Below, in pieces: positions 46,060 through 56,538 of a DNA stretch of 64,000 nucleotides. Each line of letters opens with the position of its first letter. Within the stretch, counting starts at the first letter, position 1. The notes beneath the pieces are model-generated. The model ran no database searches, had not been told where the DNA came from, and saw only the letters and a program-made list of their open reading frames with translations. The stretch comes from Reticulascus tulasneorum (Eukaryota > Ascomycota > Sordariomycetes > Glomerellales > Reticulascaceae). Position numbers and translations under genes: made by a program. The stretch is from the NCBI GenBank assembly GCA_001557505.1, contig LSAX01000001.1:186001-250000 (forward strand), in the 5' to 3' direction.

Positions 46060-47584
46060 TGTGTGAAAAGAGTGGCTGGAGTTCAGAGATCTCCAAAATT
46101 ATAGTAAATGAGCGACGAAAAGAGAGGCACACCGCTATAGACCGGTGTCAGTTTGAGAGCGTGGTGAGGAGAGAAAAGAGAAACATGGCATTCTCGCCAG
46201 GCGGCTTTGCCTTTTGAAGTCTGCCATCGTGAGTGAAACCGGGACCCCTTTGCTGAGTGGTATTGGAAGTTGGAGATACAAAGCCCAGGATGTTGTGGTT
46301 ACCTTGTCAGCAAAGTGGACGGTTGCAGTTGAATGTGGTGCGATGGGCAGTCGATCACCATCTCACCCAGGAAAAGAAGGCAGCATGAATTCATCTGGAT
46401 GGATTTGCACCCCCGTTGAAATGAGCCGCCCAAGCACTGTTCTCGTGCTAGCATGTCAAATTCACGATCATTCATCTCTCAAATTTTGTTTTCTTTTGAA
46501 ACCCAGTCCAGGGGTTCAAAAGATCCGGTGCCTTGGCCAGTCCCATATGTTGGGAAGAGCCATTTCACCATAGTACGTAGCAATAGCCGATTAATTAGTT
46601 GAGATGGACGCCAATGATCGTAGGTAGGGATTTGGGGCTGAACTCGGTGGTTTAGGAGCAGTCCTCAAATTAAATACGCACAGATAGCCTGTCAAACGTC
46701 CCCGTTTCCCTTGCTAATTAACTTACTCCATAACGTTGTGGTAGCCGGACGATCACAATGTGTCTGTGCACGCTTGGCACCGCTGTCAACGTTGTAAGCC
46801 AGGTGTTTGACCCATGTGTCTGGGGATCTACGCAGCGACAAGAACATATGAAAAAGGGGGTCGAACCGTATTCAGATATCTCCTCGACAGATGTACTGAA
46901 GACCCAAAGAGGTCCTGGTTATGCCCATTAAACCTTCCTGTTTCATTGGTCACCATAGGGTTATGAAACTGCACCCTCTGAGCACACAAAAGAGGCTAGA
47001 AACCGGTCGTAATTATGGTGTTGGAGAACACGCCGTACAACCCCAAGTGCAGACGGAAGCGCTTGTCGTTCCCGAGGTTTTCGTGGACGCACCCGGAGAT
47101 CGGCCACACGGTGTTCTGTTCCAGCTGGTTCCTCCATCCCCGAGCTGGCGGAAGCTGTCTCTTCGTGATCCCAAGCGTGGATGCTTCTGTTTGACGTCGG
47201 CAGCATTGTCTAAACACACGAACTTGGTGGATTCTCTTCAAATACCTGGCTGGATCCGAGCCAAAACTGGCCGGGTCACAACTGCTGAATTCCCTGTAAA
47301 TATCACACATGCTCTAATTTTCAGGACTTGTTCGTTGCGCGCCGATTGCAAAGGCGATATTTTTTCCGATATGGAAGTAAAAAAAAGCCAGACGAAAATG
47401 TCGGCCGCTCTAACTTCGTTGGTTGCTACGTCATAGATATCCATCAACATGCCAAATGCCACAGGTAGTGTAGATTCTATCAATCACATCATGTCAACGT
47501 TTAACCAGAGATAGCGAGAGCTGTTTACCTAACATAAAAAGGCTCAAATTTGAGTATTTTTCGAAGACACCATCTCTCTCCGCC
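46060..47584. other. Divergent intergenic region
   Basis: Promoters of the GPI-protein gene (minus) and caleosin gene (plus). Minus-strand frames at 46.96-47.48 kb look mildly coding-like in more than one frame, perhaps an old gene relic, but no family is recognisable. Confidence 0.35.
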
Positions 47585-48554
47585 ATGGTATTGCAGCAGG
47601 GAGAACCGAAGGCGAACAATGGTCCAGTGACCACATCGATTTCAACGGTCCCAGTGACCGTTCTGCGCCAACCTTTCACTCAGCCGGACGATGATCAGCG
47701 ACTACCGCACGCTGGTAATCTAATCTCAGGGTTTCATATCGCTGTAGCGTATATACTGACTGTTCCTAAGGTACTCCGCGAGCCAATGTTGCTGCAACTT
47801 TTGAAAAGCCTCAGGGTACGACGGAGGATAATTGGGTCGAGCGTCACCAGCACCAGAGTGTAATTCTACATCCAATGGAAACGCTCTTCCAAAGCCGCCT
47901 TAAGTCCTTGTCAAGCTAACCCTAGTGAAGGTCCTGCAACAACATTGCGACTTCTTTGACCAGGTGAACTTCCCATATCCTTCCTATTCGTCCCGGTCGT
48001 ACGGACAAGGCTAAATTTTGGAAGGACCACGATGGAATAATCTACCCTACGGACACATTCCGAGGCTTCCGTCGACTTGGCTTTGGCATACTCCTGTCGC
48101 TTGTCTCTGTGTTTATCATCCATGGTAACTTTGCCTACCCCACAGCGCCTTCGTACCTCCCGGATCCGCTCTTCCGCATCTACCTCAAGAACATCCACAA
48201 AGATAAGCACGGCAGCGACAGCGGTTCGTATGACCCTGAAGGTCGTTTTATCCCGCAGAAGTTCGAGGACATGTTTGCGAAGTATGGCACTGAGAAGGAC
48301 AGTCTAACTATCTGGGATGTTTGGGACCTCCTTAAAGGCCAGAGATTGATTGCTGATCCCATCGGCTGGGGCGGGGCCTTCTTCGAGTGTGAGCGCAGCA
48401 ACCAAACACAAAGAGCGACTGTACTGACATGTTAGGGCTGGCAACTTACTTGATGCTGTGGCCAGAAGACGGTCGGATGAAGAAAGAGGATATACGCGGG
48501 ATATATGACGGGAGCCTCTTCTACACTATCGCACGACGCCGCGAGAAAAACTAG
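47585..48554 (+). CDS. Caleosin / peroxygenase-like protein
   Basis: Five exons, 47585-47714, 47771-47859, 47931-47963, 48025-48388 and 48436-48554; 244 residues, the usual size. Splicing yields RLPHAGTPRANVAA, then NWVERHQHQSVLQQHCDFFD, a single EF-hand (DQDHDGIIYP, residues 83-92), and the membrane-inserting hydrophobic stretch with the Pro-knot region (GFGILLSLVSVFIIHGNFAYPT). It continues LPDPLFRIYLKNIHKDKHGSDSG, KFEDMFAKYG, WDLLKGQR and WLATYLMLWPEDG. Caleosins are Ca2+-binding haem peroxygenases on lipid droplets; conserved His residues for haem are in the first and third of these blocks. Exon 3 is only 33 nt. All four introns agree with consensus and phase. In fungi such proteins affect lipid storage, oxylipins and plant infection. 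Confidence 0.95.
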
Positions 48555-48981
48555 ACTGTTTCTGATCCACAAATTTCTTGATCTCTCTGTGTGCCCTAGA
48601 ACTACAACTGGCTGGAGTTCGTGACTGGTCCGAGACTGAGTGCAGTTTCATGTCATTCCGGTGCGAAACATACGGATAGAGCGTTGTGGCATCTAAGCCA
48701 AGTTTCTTGAATATACGGTGCAGCAAACAGACCTGGAAACAAGCAAATCAATATTTCCTCAGCAACTTCTCACGTTTTTTTATAGCTATATGTGTATCTC
48801 ATGCGAACTTCATTCTCAGTCCACTTTTGATCTGACTGGATGTTATATTACAAAGAGACATGGATATTAAGCCACAAACTCTTTAGATTGAAGCCAAGAG
48901 ACATTACATTAGCTGTATTCCTGCAATCCTCTTCGGGGGCTACATAGAATACAAGAAATTACAGACATTTCAGCACATCAC
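48555..48981. other. Convergent 3' region
   Basis: Between the caleosin and metalloprotease stops; no gene seen. Confidence 0.45.
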
Positions 48982-50991
48982 CTACTTGCTAACTTGGCAT
49001 GTTGCAGTGGTTGCAACAGATGAATCAGACTCCGATGTCGCGGTCAAGGTTACCACAGCAGCTGGCACAGAATCAGCACCTGCCTCAATAGCAACCGTTA
49101 CAAACGTCGAGTCGCCAAACGGAGCCGTCGCCAGCTCGTTGGGCAGCACAACTTCCCAGCCACTGCCTTCCACATCAGCGCTTAGTCGGTAGAGATCCGA
49201 GGAGAGATGCTCCGGGACAACCCCAGCGGGAGCACCAGTATTCGTCAGCTCAAAGGAGCAAGCATAGCGGCTAGTAGCGGCACGGCTATACGTAACCTGC
49301 CCTTCACTTAAGGTGACATTGTAGTTTGCGTCACCGCCCGTGCTATCAAGTGATCTTACGGCCACCGTATAAGAGAGCACGCCCACGGGGTCTCGATGTG
49401 GCGAGACGACGTACAAGTGAAGGCGGTTTGGCTCATCGATGTACTCGAACTGGCTGCCTGATCGAGTCCCAGCATGGAAAAGAGCATCGCCCAGCTGGCG
49501 GAAGTCTCCCATGGTGATCATGGCAACAGAGCCGTTTGGTCGAATGAAATCCACCATCTCGATATCTTGCGGATTGGCATCAATCACCCATTGAAATGGT
49601 TGACGGTCCGCATCCTTCGTCTTGGAAATCATCACGCCGTAGTCCATTTGGAAGGAGTCCGAGCCCATGCGGTCAACGACGTCTATGTCATAGTTGTTGA
49701 AACCACGACCGTCGCAGAGCACATCTGTGGGGATGTCACAGGGCGGTGCCAGGTCAGTGCCCATGATGATGTGAAGTGACATGTATCCTTCGTCAGGAAA
49801 GACAGACCGGGCCGTGACCTCGGTGACGACGACACCGGTCGTGGTGAGGTTCGCGCGAGAAACGGAGAGAATGCGGTCGACGCTCACAAGGCCGAGCTGT
49901 CGCTTGTCACGCATCGTATGCAGCGATCCCAGAGAGCCTCCTTGGGTGGCCGGGATCTGCCAGCGCGTATGCGGGCCGCCGGGACCATTGAAGTTGCCGC
50001 GGTCCATGACCGACCAGCCCCCACAGTAAGCGCGTCGCAACGGGATGCCGTATGGGTTGTTGTAGTTGTCGCCGATGGAGAGCAAGTGACTCAGCTCGTG
50101 TGCGTAGGTGCCCATGCCCGAGCTCTCGCCTTGCGTGGAGGAACCGCCACCGGCATTGGGCCAGAGCGAGGAGGCCGAAGCCCAAGATGTCCACTCGACG
50201 TACCGGGTGCGCGCATAGTTGGTGTCGTTGCCGTAGGGGTTGGGTGGTCCAAAGGCATCAGTCACGTCTTCCTTGGTGCCGAACATCATCTCGCCGAACT
50301 CCTGCCATGTCGACGACTCGTCCTGGCCAGCCGAGAGAATGAACACCAGCTCATAGGTAGCTGCCGCTTCGGCGCCAATCTCGGCGCGCCAGGCATTCAG
50401 CGCATCAGTGCGAATGTTATAGTTGCAGCCCTCGCCGATGGGGCACTCGCCCGGGTTCATGTCGTTGCTAATACCGTACTGGTATGACTTGGATGGCAGC
50501 TGGTAGGCTCCGAAGGCGGTCAAGTCGACTCCGAAACGACCGCCCGAGTCTTCCATCCAGTACTCGTGCAGAGTGTGGTGGAGGTTCAAATCATTGGGCG
50601 TGTTGAGGAAGTCCCGATAGAAGCCTGGAACATCGGCGCGGGCGATTCCAGACATTGTGTCCTGCGGATTGCCGAAGACGGTCGTATGCGGCGCCAGAGT
50701 GATGGCAAAGGGCTTGTCTGAGTAGTCGACGGTGACCAGAGCGATGTTGAAGTTACGGCTCGTGCCTTTTCGTGTTGGGTCAGACCAGTCAATGCCCGGC
50801 GGCGGTTTGAAGTCGTCCGGTGTCATGTCATAGGGGCTGACCCAGTTTTGCGGATCGAGAACGGCAAAAGGGTCGGGGACACATGGCGCCGCCGCCGCTG
50901 CCAAAGCAAAATTATTGGCGAGCAAGCCGGCAGTCAAAATAGCCGCCGTGGCGCCGCCCGCCCGGCAATTCCCCACACCAATGAGACGCAT
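48982..50991 (-). CDS. Secreted M6-like metalloprotease (immune-inhibitor-A type)
   Basis: A single uninterrupted frame of 669 residues. The N-terminus has a hydrophobic Ala-rich signal segment (residues 11-35). The catalytic domain carries the zinc motif HELSH at residues 298-302 followed by LLSIGDNYNN, and GGWSVMDRG downstream, the Met-turn-like block of M6 peptidases. Upstream blocks (FYRDFLNTP, HEYWMEDSGGRFGVD) are also typical of M6. The C-terminal 200 residues form beta-rich modules with no catalytic motif (YNVTLSEGQVTYSR). M6 peptidases are best known from bacteria, and fungi have scattered copies. This gene is intronless in a window where almost all genes have introns, which fits horizontal origin but does not prove it. 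Start at 50991 gives the signal sequence. Confidence 0.85.
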   Translation of the reverse strand: MRLIGVGNCRAGGATAAILTAGLLANNFALAAAAAPCVPDPFAVLDPQNWVSPYDMTPDDFKPPPGIDWSDPTRKGTSRNFNIALVTVDYSDKPFAITLAPHTTVFGNPQDTMSGIARADVPGFYRDFLNTPNDLNLHHTLHEYWMEDSGGRFGVDLTAFGAYQLPSKSYQYGISNDMNPGECPIGEGCNYNIRTDALNAWRAEIGAEAAATYELVFILSAGQDESSTWQEFGEMMFGTKEDVTDAFGPPNPYGNDTNYARTRYVEWTSWASASSLWPNAGGGSSTQGESSGMGTYAHELSHLLSIGDNYNNPYGIPLRRAYCGGWSVMDRGNFNGPGGPHTRWQIPATQGGSLGSLHTMRDKRQLGLVSVDRILSVSRANLTTTGVVVTEVTARSVFPDEGYMSLHIIMGTDLAPPCDIPTDVLCDGRGFNNYDIDVVDRMGSDSFQMDYGVMISKTKDADRQPFQWVIDANPQDIEMVDFIRPNGSVAMITMGDFRQLGDALFHAGTRSGSQFEYIDEPNRLHLYVVSPHRDPVGVLSYTVAVRSLDSTGGDANYNVTLSEGQVTYSRAATSRYACSFELTNTGAPAGVVPEHLSSDLYRLSADVEGSGWEVVLPNELATAPFGDSTFVTVAIEAGADSVPAAVVTLTATSESDSSVATTATCQVSK

Positions 50992-53005
50992 TCCGGGGCC
51001 GTCAAATTAAGAATGTGGCTTGCGGAGCAGATCGTTGGCAGTAGCCTCTGCCGATGACGAGCACGACGAGCTTTCTGCGTCAGAGCAAGGCAAAGAAATA
51101 GCAGTGAGTCGGAACGAGAGTGACGATCAGGACTGACGAAGACGGGAGCGCAGGCCTATTAATACCATTTAGGGGAGTGTGTACCGTGCCTGGTGCGATG
51201 CCACGTTGATCCGCCTTGACGCTGGGGTCGAACCACCACCCGCGCTGTCATCGGCCATGCAGTTTAAAATGAAGCTCTGACCCCCGGCATTGCCTTCCTT
51301 GCAATCAGAGCTATTTCAAGCTTAAATGCAACAATGCTTCCAGACCCCGCATTCAAAGTTGATGTTCAACGTCGAACGGGGGTCATATGCAGCTTAGTCT
51401 GTGATCAACAATCGCTGCGACCTGCTGGATAGGGAAGGCGACCGGCCCCGACTCCGCTGATAAGCCACAAATGCGCATCGTTGGCGCCAAATACTGTTTA
51501 GATAATGATATGAAAGCGAATATCACCAACTACGTAGTTGGTAGCGAATCTGCGGCTGCTTTGCGTATCTTAAGCCCGAAAAGCAACTCTCATCGTCGTA
51601 CTAAATAGAACCGGAAACAAGCTACCGAAACGCTCCTATGACGGCCGGGTCATCAGCGGCCGATGGTACCTCACCGCCGAGCGAACCGAGAGACAGGGGG
51701 CCAGTTTTAGCGCGCCATAATCCCAAGCTGCGAAGAATCCAGCATTCCTGACAAATCAAATCCATCTTCAGTAGCACTCAAGGGTTGACATTAACTAAAC
51801 TGTTAAATCGTCTCGTTGAAAGAAAGGATAATTCGTTCATCTCAAGCGTAGCCTGCCAACTCCTCTTGGACAGCTTTTAGTATAATCAACCCTTGTGGAA
51901 TATGGCTGTTTGGAACCCTATAGTCGTTATCTTGAGCTTGAGCATCAACTTCCTAAATGGGCAAAAGAGTTCCACTCTGTGATGTTTGCGCGAACCCATT
52001 CAGAGTAACGGAGAGGGTTTAGTGAGAAATGTCTTGGCTCATGGCCAATATGATGTCATCGTATCGCCCGCGACACTTCGAGCAATGGAGACTTGACAAC
52101 TTAGGGTGGATTGACCGGACACATGAATGCACGAACGCTGCTAATCAGGCCATGGACGTTATAACGCAAATGACATTGCATATGGGTCGCCCCTTATACT
52201 CGCTTCTCTTATCTCGTCCTTGAGTTCATTCTCCTCGATATCATTCCCCTCTATCAAAGCAAGCCATTGCCCCATGTTGAAAGGGGAGTGCCCTCATGCT
52301 ATCAGTACATGAACCCACTCCCAGGCCCATCCTTCCTTGTTCTTCCACTTCTATGGAGAGGACTAGGGCAAGAGGAGTCGGCGCAATCATGCGAGCTGCT
52401 GCAAAGGTCGTTCGTGGACCAAATTCACGTACAGCCCCGACCTCCGTGACTCGGAGGAAAGATTGGCCATAGTTGACGCCGCTGTCTGGACAGAATCCTT
52501 GTTCAGCTGCTCGGCGATGTGGATGGCCCGACCATCCTAAGGGGGTTAGAAGAGACATCAGACTGGTTTGTGTATCATGTAGTAGGCATTGGTGGGACCA
52601 GAATGACTAAGAAGTATTGCTAATGCTCGACTAATAGAATCTATGGTTTCTTCCCGGATTTTCTTAGCGGCACGGGGCGGAGACTGGCCCCGGAACCGTT
52701 TGAAAAGCCGCGCTGCCTGCCGAGACTTGCGGAAAGGGTACTCAGCATTTGTAAGGAACTCCAGGAAATAAATTCTTGTCACACTCGATCTACCTAGTTA
52801 GGCTTTAGAAGTGAATAGGATGTTACAACAACACTTTTCAAGAGCGACCAGAGGGGCAGCGTGTTTGCTGTCATCAGGCACGCCTAGTTTATTCGCGATT
52901 ACAAACAAGCTGCAGAAGACAAGTAAGGCCAAAATGAACTAGAGAACCCAAGTCAGGCACTGCTTTAGTACAAGCTCCGGAGATTGCGGCTCTTACTCTA
53001 GCATC
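50992..53005. other. Intergenic
   Basis: About 2 kb without a supported gene. A minus-strand frame at 52558-52782 (75 codons; blocks FLEFLTNAEYPF and ETIDSISRALAILLSHSG) reads like protein but lacks a splice-consistent extension and a family. Confidence 0.35.
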
Positions 53006-53782
53006 CTACCAAGTCATGATTTCCCCTGTCTGCTGCACAAACTTTCCTGATACGGTCTCTCGAGTCGCTCCATCAATCACCTTCAAAACCGCCGTAACGC
53101 TGTCCTCGACAGTAACCGGAGGTCCGGCTTCATACTGCCATTCCTTCGCAGTGAAGAAACCGGCAGCAGTTTGGACCCACCCGGGATGGATGGCAACGCT
53201 GACGAGGCCGCTCTGTTCATGCTGAGCGTGGAGTGACTTTGTGAGCCAATTGAAAGCTGCTTTGCTAGGCCCATAGGCACCGCCGGGGAGTGGCTCTTGA
53301 GACTCAATGGATCCGACCGAGGATGAGATGCTGATGACTTTTGGTGGGTCCTCGCCAGCCGAGCGCGGTTTGTCCATGAGCGGCCAAAGCCCTTGGAAGA
53401 CGAGCAAAGGGGCAATAGTATTGACCTCGAAGGAAGCCCGAAGATCCTCCGCTGTGGTCAGAACGGTCGGACTCAGGGGTGATATCCATGCCGCGTTCAA
53501 TATTAGAACATCCACTCGGTCGATGGCGTCCGACGTCGCTGTCTTTAAGGCTTCCCGCACCGCAGATGGCGACACAGCGGAAGTAAAGTCTAACAGCATG
53601 ACGTGGAGGGTGCTTCCATCGCCCTTGGGGAGTGCCTCGGTGTCTGAATTGAGACTCGTTGCCGCCTCCTCGGTCCGGACCGACGCTATGACGGTGGTGG
53701 CAGGACGGGCAAGCAGAGACTTGACGAGCCCGAGGCCGATGCCCCTGTTTCCGCCGGTAAGCACGTAAACCGTGTTCGTCAT
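53006..53782 (-). CDS. Short-chain dehydrogenase/reductase
   Basis: Single exon, 258 residues, a classical SDR length. The nucleotide-binding motif TGGNRGIG is at residues 9-16, ILNAA around residue 96, the catalytic Ser within SISSSVGS near residue 155, and YGPSK (Tyr170, Lys174). The early Arg-containing VIASVRT after the second strand favours NADP(H). The sequence resembles the fungal ketoreductase-type SDRs (norsolorinic-acid ketoreductase-like), but the substrate cannot be read from sequence. No polyketide or peptide synthase lies nearby, so there is no evidence of a metabolite cluster. It is cytosolic: no signal peptide. Confidence 0.93.
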   Translation of the reverse strand: MTNTVYVLTGGNRGIGLGLVKSLLARPATTVIASVRTEEAATSLNSDTEALPKGDGSTLHVMLLDFTSAVSPSAVREALKTATSDAIDRVDVLILNAAWISPLSPTVLTTAEDLRASFEVNTIAPLLVFQGLWPLMDKPRSAGEDPPKVISISSSVGSIESQEPLPGGAYGPSKAAFNWLTKSLHAQHEQSGLVSVAIHPGWVQTAAGFFTAKEWQYEAGPPVTVEDSVTAVLKVIDGATRETVSGKFVQQTGEIMTW

Positions 53783-54946
53783 GTTGTTGAATTACACCAG
53801 AAGATGTTCCGGAAGCCGGCGATGTCGTTTTAATGCGCGGAGGAAATGTAGGGTGCTGGTGAATGTCAGTATTGAGACCGAGACAATGACGAAAAGGGGG
53901 AACGGATGAAGGGAGAATACCTGATCTTGATTGCAATGTGCAGTACGGGGTAAAAGGAGGTGGTGGTTCAGGAAGGATGGTTCACTGCGGATCATCGGTG
54001 GCGCGCGGCCCCTCTTTTATACCGAAATCTGTGCCCTATTAGACTAGGGCAACCGGCAACACGGGAGTGCGCAGCCCTTTGACAAGGCAATCGAAGGATT
54101 TATTGCCCCATGGTCTGAGAAGAAATGATTGGACTGATTCTTCACATGGACTCACAAAATGGCATGGACAGCAGGCATCATACCCTTCCCGTGGTGGCAC
54201 ATGACTCCTTTTCGTTCTCTGGTGTCCGCCCCCTATTCCATGACCTCGGTGCTTTGGTGATGTGGTCTCCCCCTCATTCCCTTCGACATATGCCTGCTCT
54301 TCATCGCCTCTGCGGCTTTCCAAAAATTCCAAGCTTCAAATGCATCTTTACAACAAATACATACTCAGGGGTCTCTCATCTCCAGCCCATGGGAACAATG
54401 CGCACCAAAACACCGCTACGAGTGAATATGACGATTCCACAGGGATTTCAGTTCCTTCTATCGTATGAAAGTGGTGATAAGGACCTCGGCAGCTGTAACT
54501 ACCGCATGGTTTTCCATATATGAGAGTCCTGCTGCTTCATCCTGATGACAGTCTATGCCGACGACATAGTACCAGCAGTCCAAGACAAAGCTTGTACTCA
54601 TATTCGCAGCTACAGGCAGAGAGTATCGTCCGGGAAATGGCGCTTAGCTGGAGAGATAATGATGAATAGGATAAGATTAATGATGTACATGCTATCGCCT
54701 GCTATCGCCTGCTATTCACTCTCCGCTACAGATATTGGCATCACACACAAAGCGCCAAATGGAAAAACCAACGAGCCGTACTGTTCGCAGCCGCTCTAGC
54801 CAAGATTGGCGGTCTGGCCTTCCAGGTGAAGGTTATTCTGCCCGTCTAGCATTCGCGATTTAGGGATCTCGAATGTCGTCAAGGGAGGTTAAAGGCTAAG
54901 GAGCGATCCCAGATGCGGGCCGCAGTATCCTTTCTTTAACGGAAAG
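53783..54946. other. Intergenic
   Basis: SDR promoter on the left, 3' flank of the carboxypeptidase gene on the right. Contains a short direct repeat near 54691-54716 (ATCGCCTGCT units). No gene seen. Confidence 0.4.
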
Positions 54947-56538
54947 TCATGTTGGGACAATGCCTTGCGCGCTCATAAGCTGTTCTAACAACTGCAACGA
55001 CGCTTCGGGTTCTATGATGAGTCAGTCCCTCTGCGTCGTCACCATGGCATGGCACAGATTAGACGACTTACGGTACCACATAACGTTATGGCCCCCTTCG
55101 AATACGCGTACATACGTCAGATTATGCAGAGACTTGAATGTCCCTTTCTGCAAACCATTGACTGTGTACGGCTCTAGAGTCTTCGCCTTAAATGACTCCT
55201 GTCCTGGCCAGACGACGGCATCAGATACTCGCAGGTTGCCTATCCAGTTGCATACGTAATCGGCATCGCCTGACCATACCAGCACCTTGACGCCTGCTTG
55301 TACGATGGCGGAGAGCTCATCTAGGAATGATACTGCATCTAACTATATGTTAGCGCTTCCCTTGAACGGATGGTATTGCGCCGTACCGTCTCCGTTTAGG
55401 AGAATTCCCATACCTCCACCGCTATCAACGTACGGCACCCTGGCTCCGAGAGCCTTTTGAATATCTGGACGCTGTAGGTAGGCCTCATGCGCATTGGAGG
55501 GTCTCATGGGACTCGGCCGCACATCATACAGCTGAAAGTCCGAGTGCGCAGATCTACCTGCAGCCATGATCGGGTATTCGATCTCATTAAGATACGTCCT
55601 AAAAGCAGAGAAGCAAGCCTCGCTCGTTGCAGCCTCATTGCACCACTTGATCGCTGTCCGGACTGTTGTATCATACGTGTGCAATAGTTCTGCGTATAAG
55701 GAATCGTTGACAAATTGTCGGTAGTGGTTGTCGCGGGCGAAGTCGAGATTCGCCTTTTCTTGGATCTCCACGTCAAACCAGGCATTGCTCGTGCTCAAGG
55801 CAATGAGTTGGATCCGGACCCCTTCGAGCTCTCCCCGAGTTACAGCGGCATTCTGGCTCAAGATGTAGTGAGCGATCTCAGTTCCGGTATGGCCACCGTA
55901 CGACTCCGTGAATATGCCGAAATCGCGGTTCTGGTATTGGGGGAAGTTCGCGTAGAACGCTTGCAGCAGGCTCCACACAAACGGGGCCGATGCTTTGGTA
56001 GAGTTGACGGCCGTACCATCAGATGAAAACGAGAACCCCGAACCAAAGGGTTGATCAATGTACAGGATGTTTGCATGTGTGTTGATACTGTACTGATTCG
56101 TGGATGGTTCCGATTCGTTGTTGTAGAACTGACATGGGCCATTCTGTGTGAAGAGTCCATACTCCGATGCGCTTCCGGGGCCGCCACCGAGCCACGCCAC
56201 CAACGGTGCTTTGCGGGCATCATGCCGAGCTTCAAAGAACCTATTCACATCGTTAACATAATGTAATCTAAGGCTACATTGAAGACCGACCAAAACCACA
56301 GGTTCTCGGCGCCACCTGCTGAGAGATATCCTGAATACTGGTTGACACCAGGAGTTGTCTCGCAAATACCGGAATTTTTCAAAAAGCTCATTTTGGTGCC
56401 TGTCGCAGCGTGCTCGAAAACATTATAGACAATACCATCACGTCTCTCCGTGTACCGTTTATCCAGCCTCGGCGGTGAGCTGCTCATGGCGGATACAGCC
56501 ATTGCGGCATAAAATATAAACTTCAACCTTAGCAACAT
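54947..56538 (-). CDS. Secreted serine carboxypeptidase (S10 family)
   Basis: Four exons, 56538-56291, 56240-55387, 55338-55072 and 55011-54947; 477 residues. The start gives a signal peptide (MLLRLKFIFYAAMAVSAMS). S10 hallmarks in order are LWFWFFEAR across the first splice, WLGGGPGSASEYG (oxyanion and substrate region), ESYGG with the catalytic Ser at residue 196, GDADYVCNW with the catalytic Asp in the third exon, and EGGHNVMWY with the catalytic His. Final exon: PEASLQLLEQLMS. Intron donors GTCGGT, GTACGG and GTAAGT are all in phase with CTAAC or CTGAC branches. The enzyme removes C-terminal residues from peptides, probably outside the cell or in the vacuole. Overlapping open frames that ignore the introns end prematurely, so the splice model is needed to reach the catalytic Asp and His. 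Confidence 0.94.

Noticed and set aside
49918..50487. 189-codon plus-strand frame opposite the metalloprotease
   Set aside because: Shadow of the M6 coding strand; GC-rich third positions keep the opposite strand open.
51228..51260. Second T-loop-like motif (minus strand GGTTCGACC)
   Set aside because: Flanking sequence does not fold into acceptor or anticodon arms.
53006..56538. SDR plus carboxypeptidase as part of a secondary-metabolite cluster
   Set aside because: No synthase, P450, transporter or regulator lies nearby.
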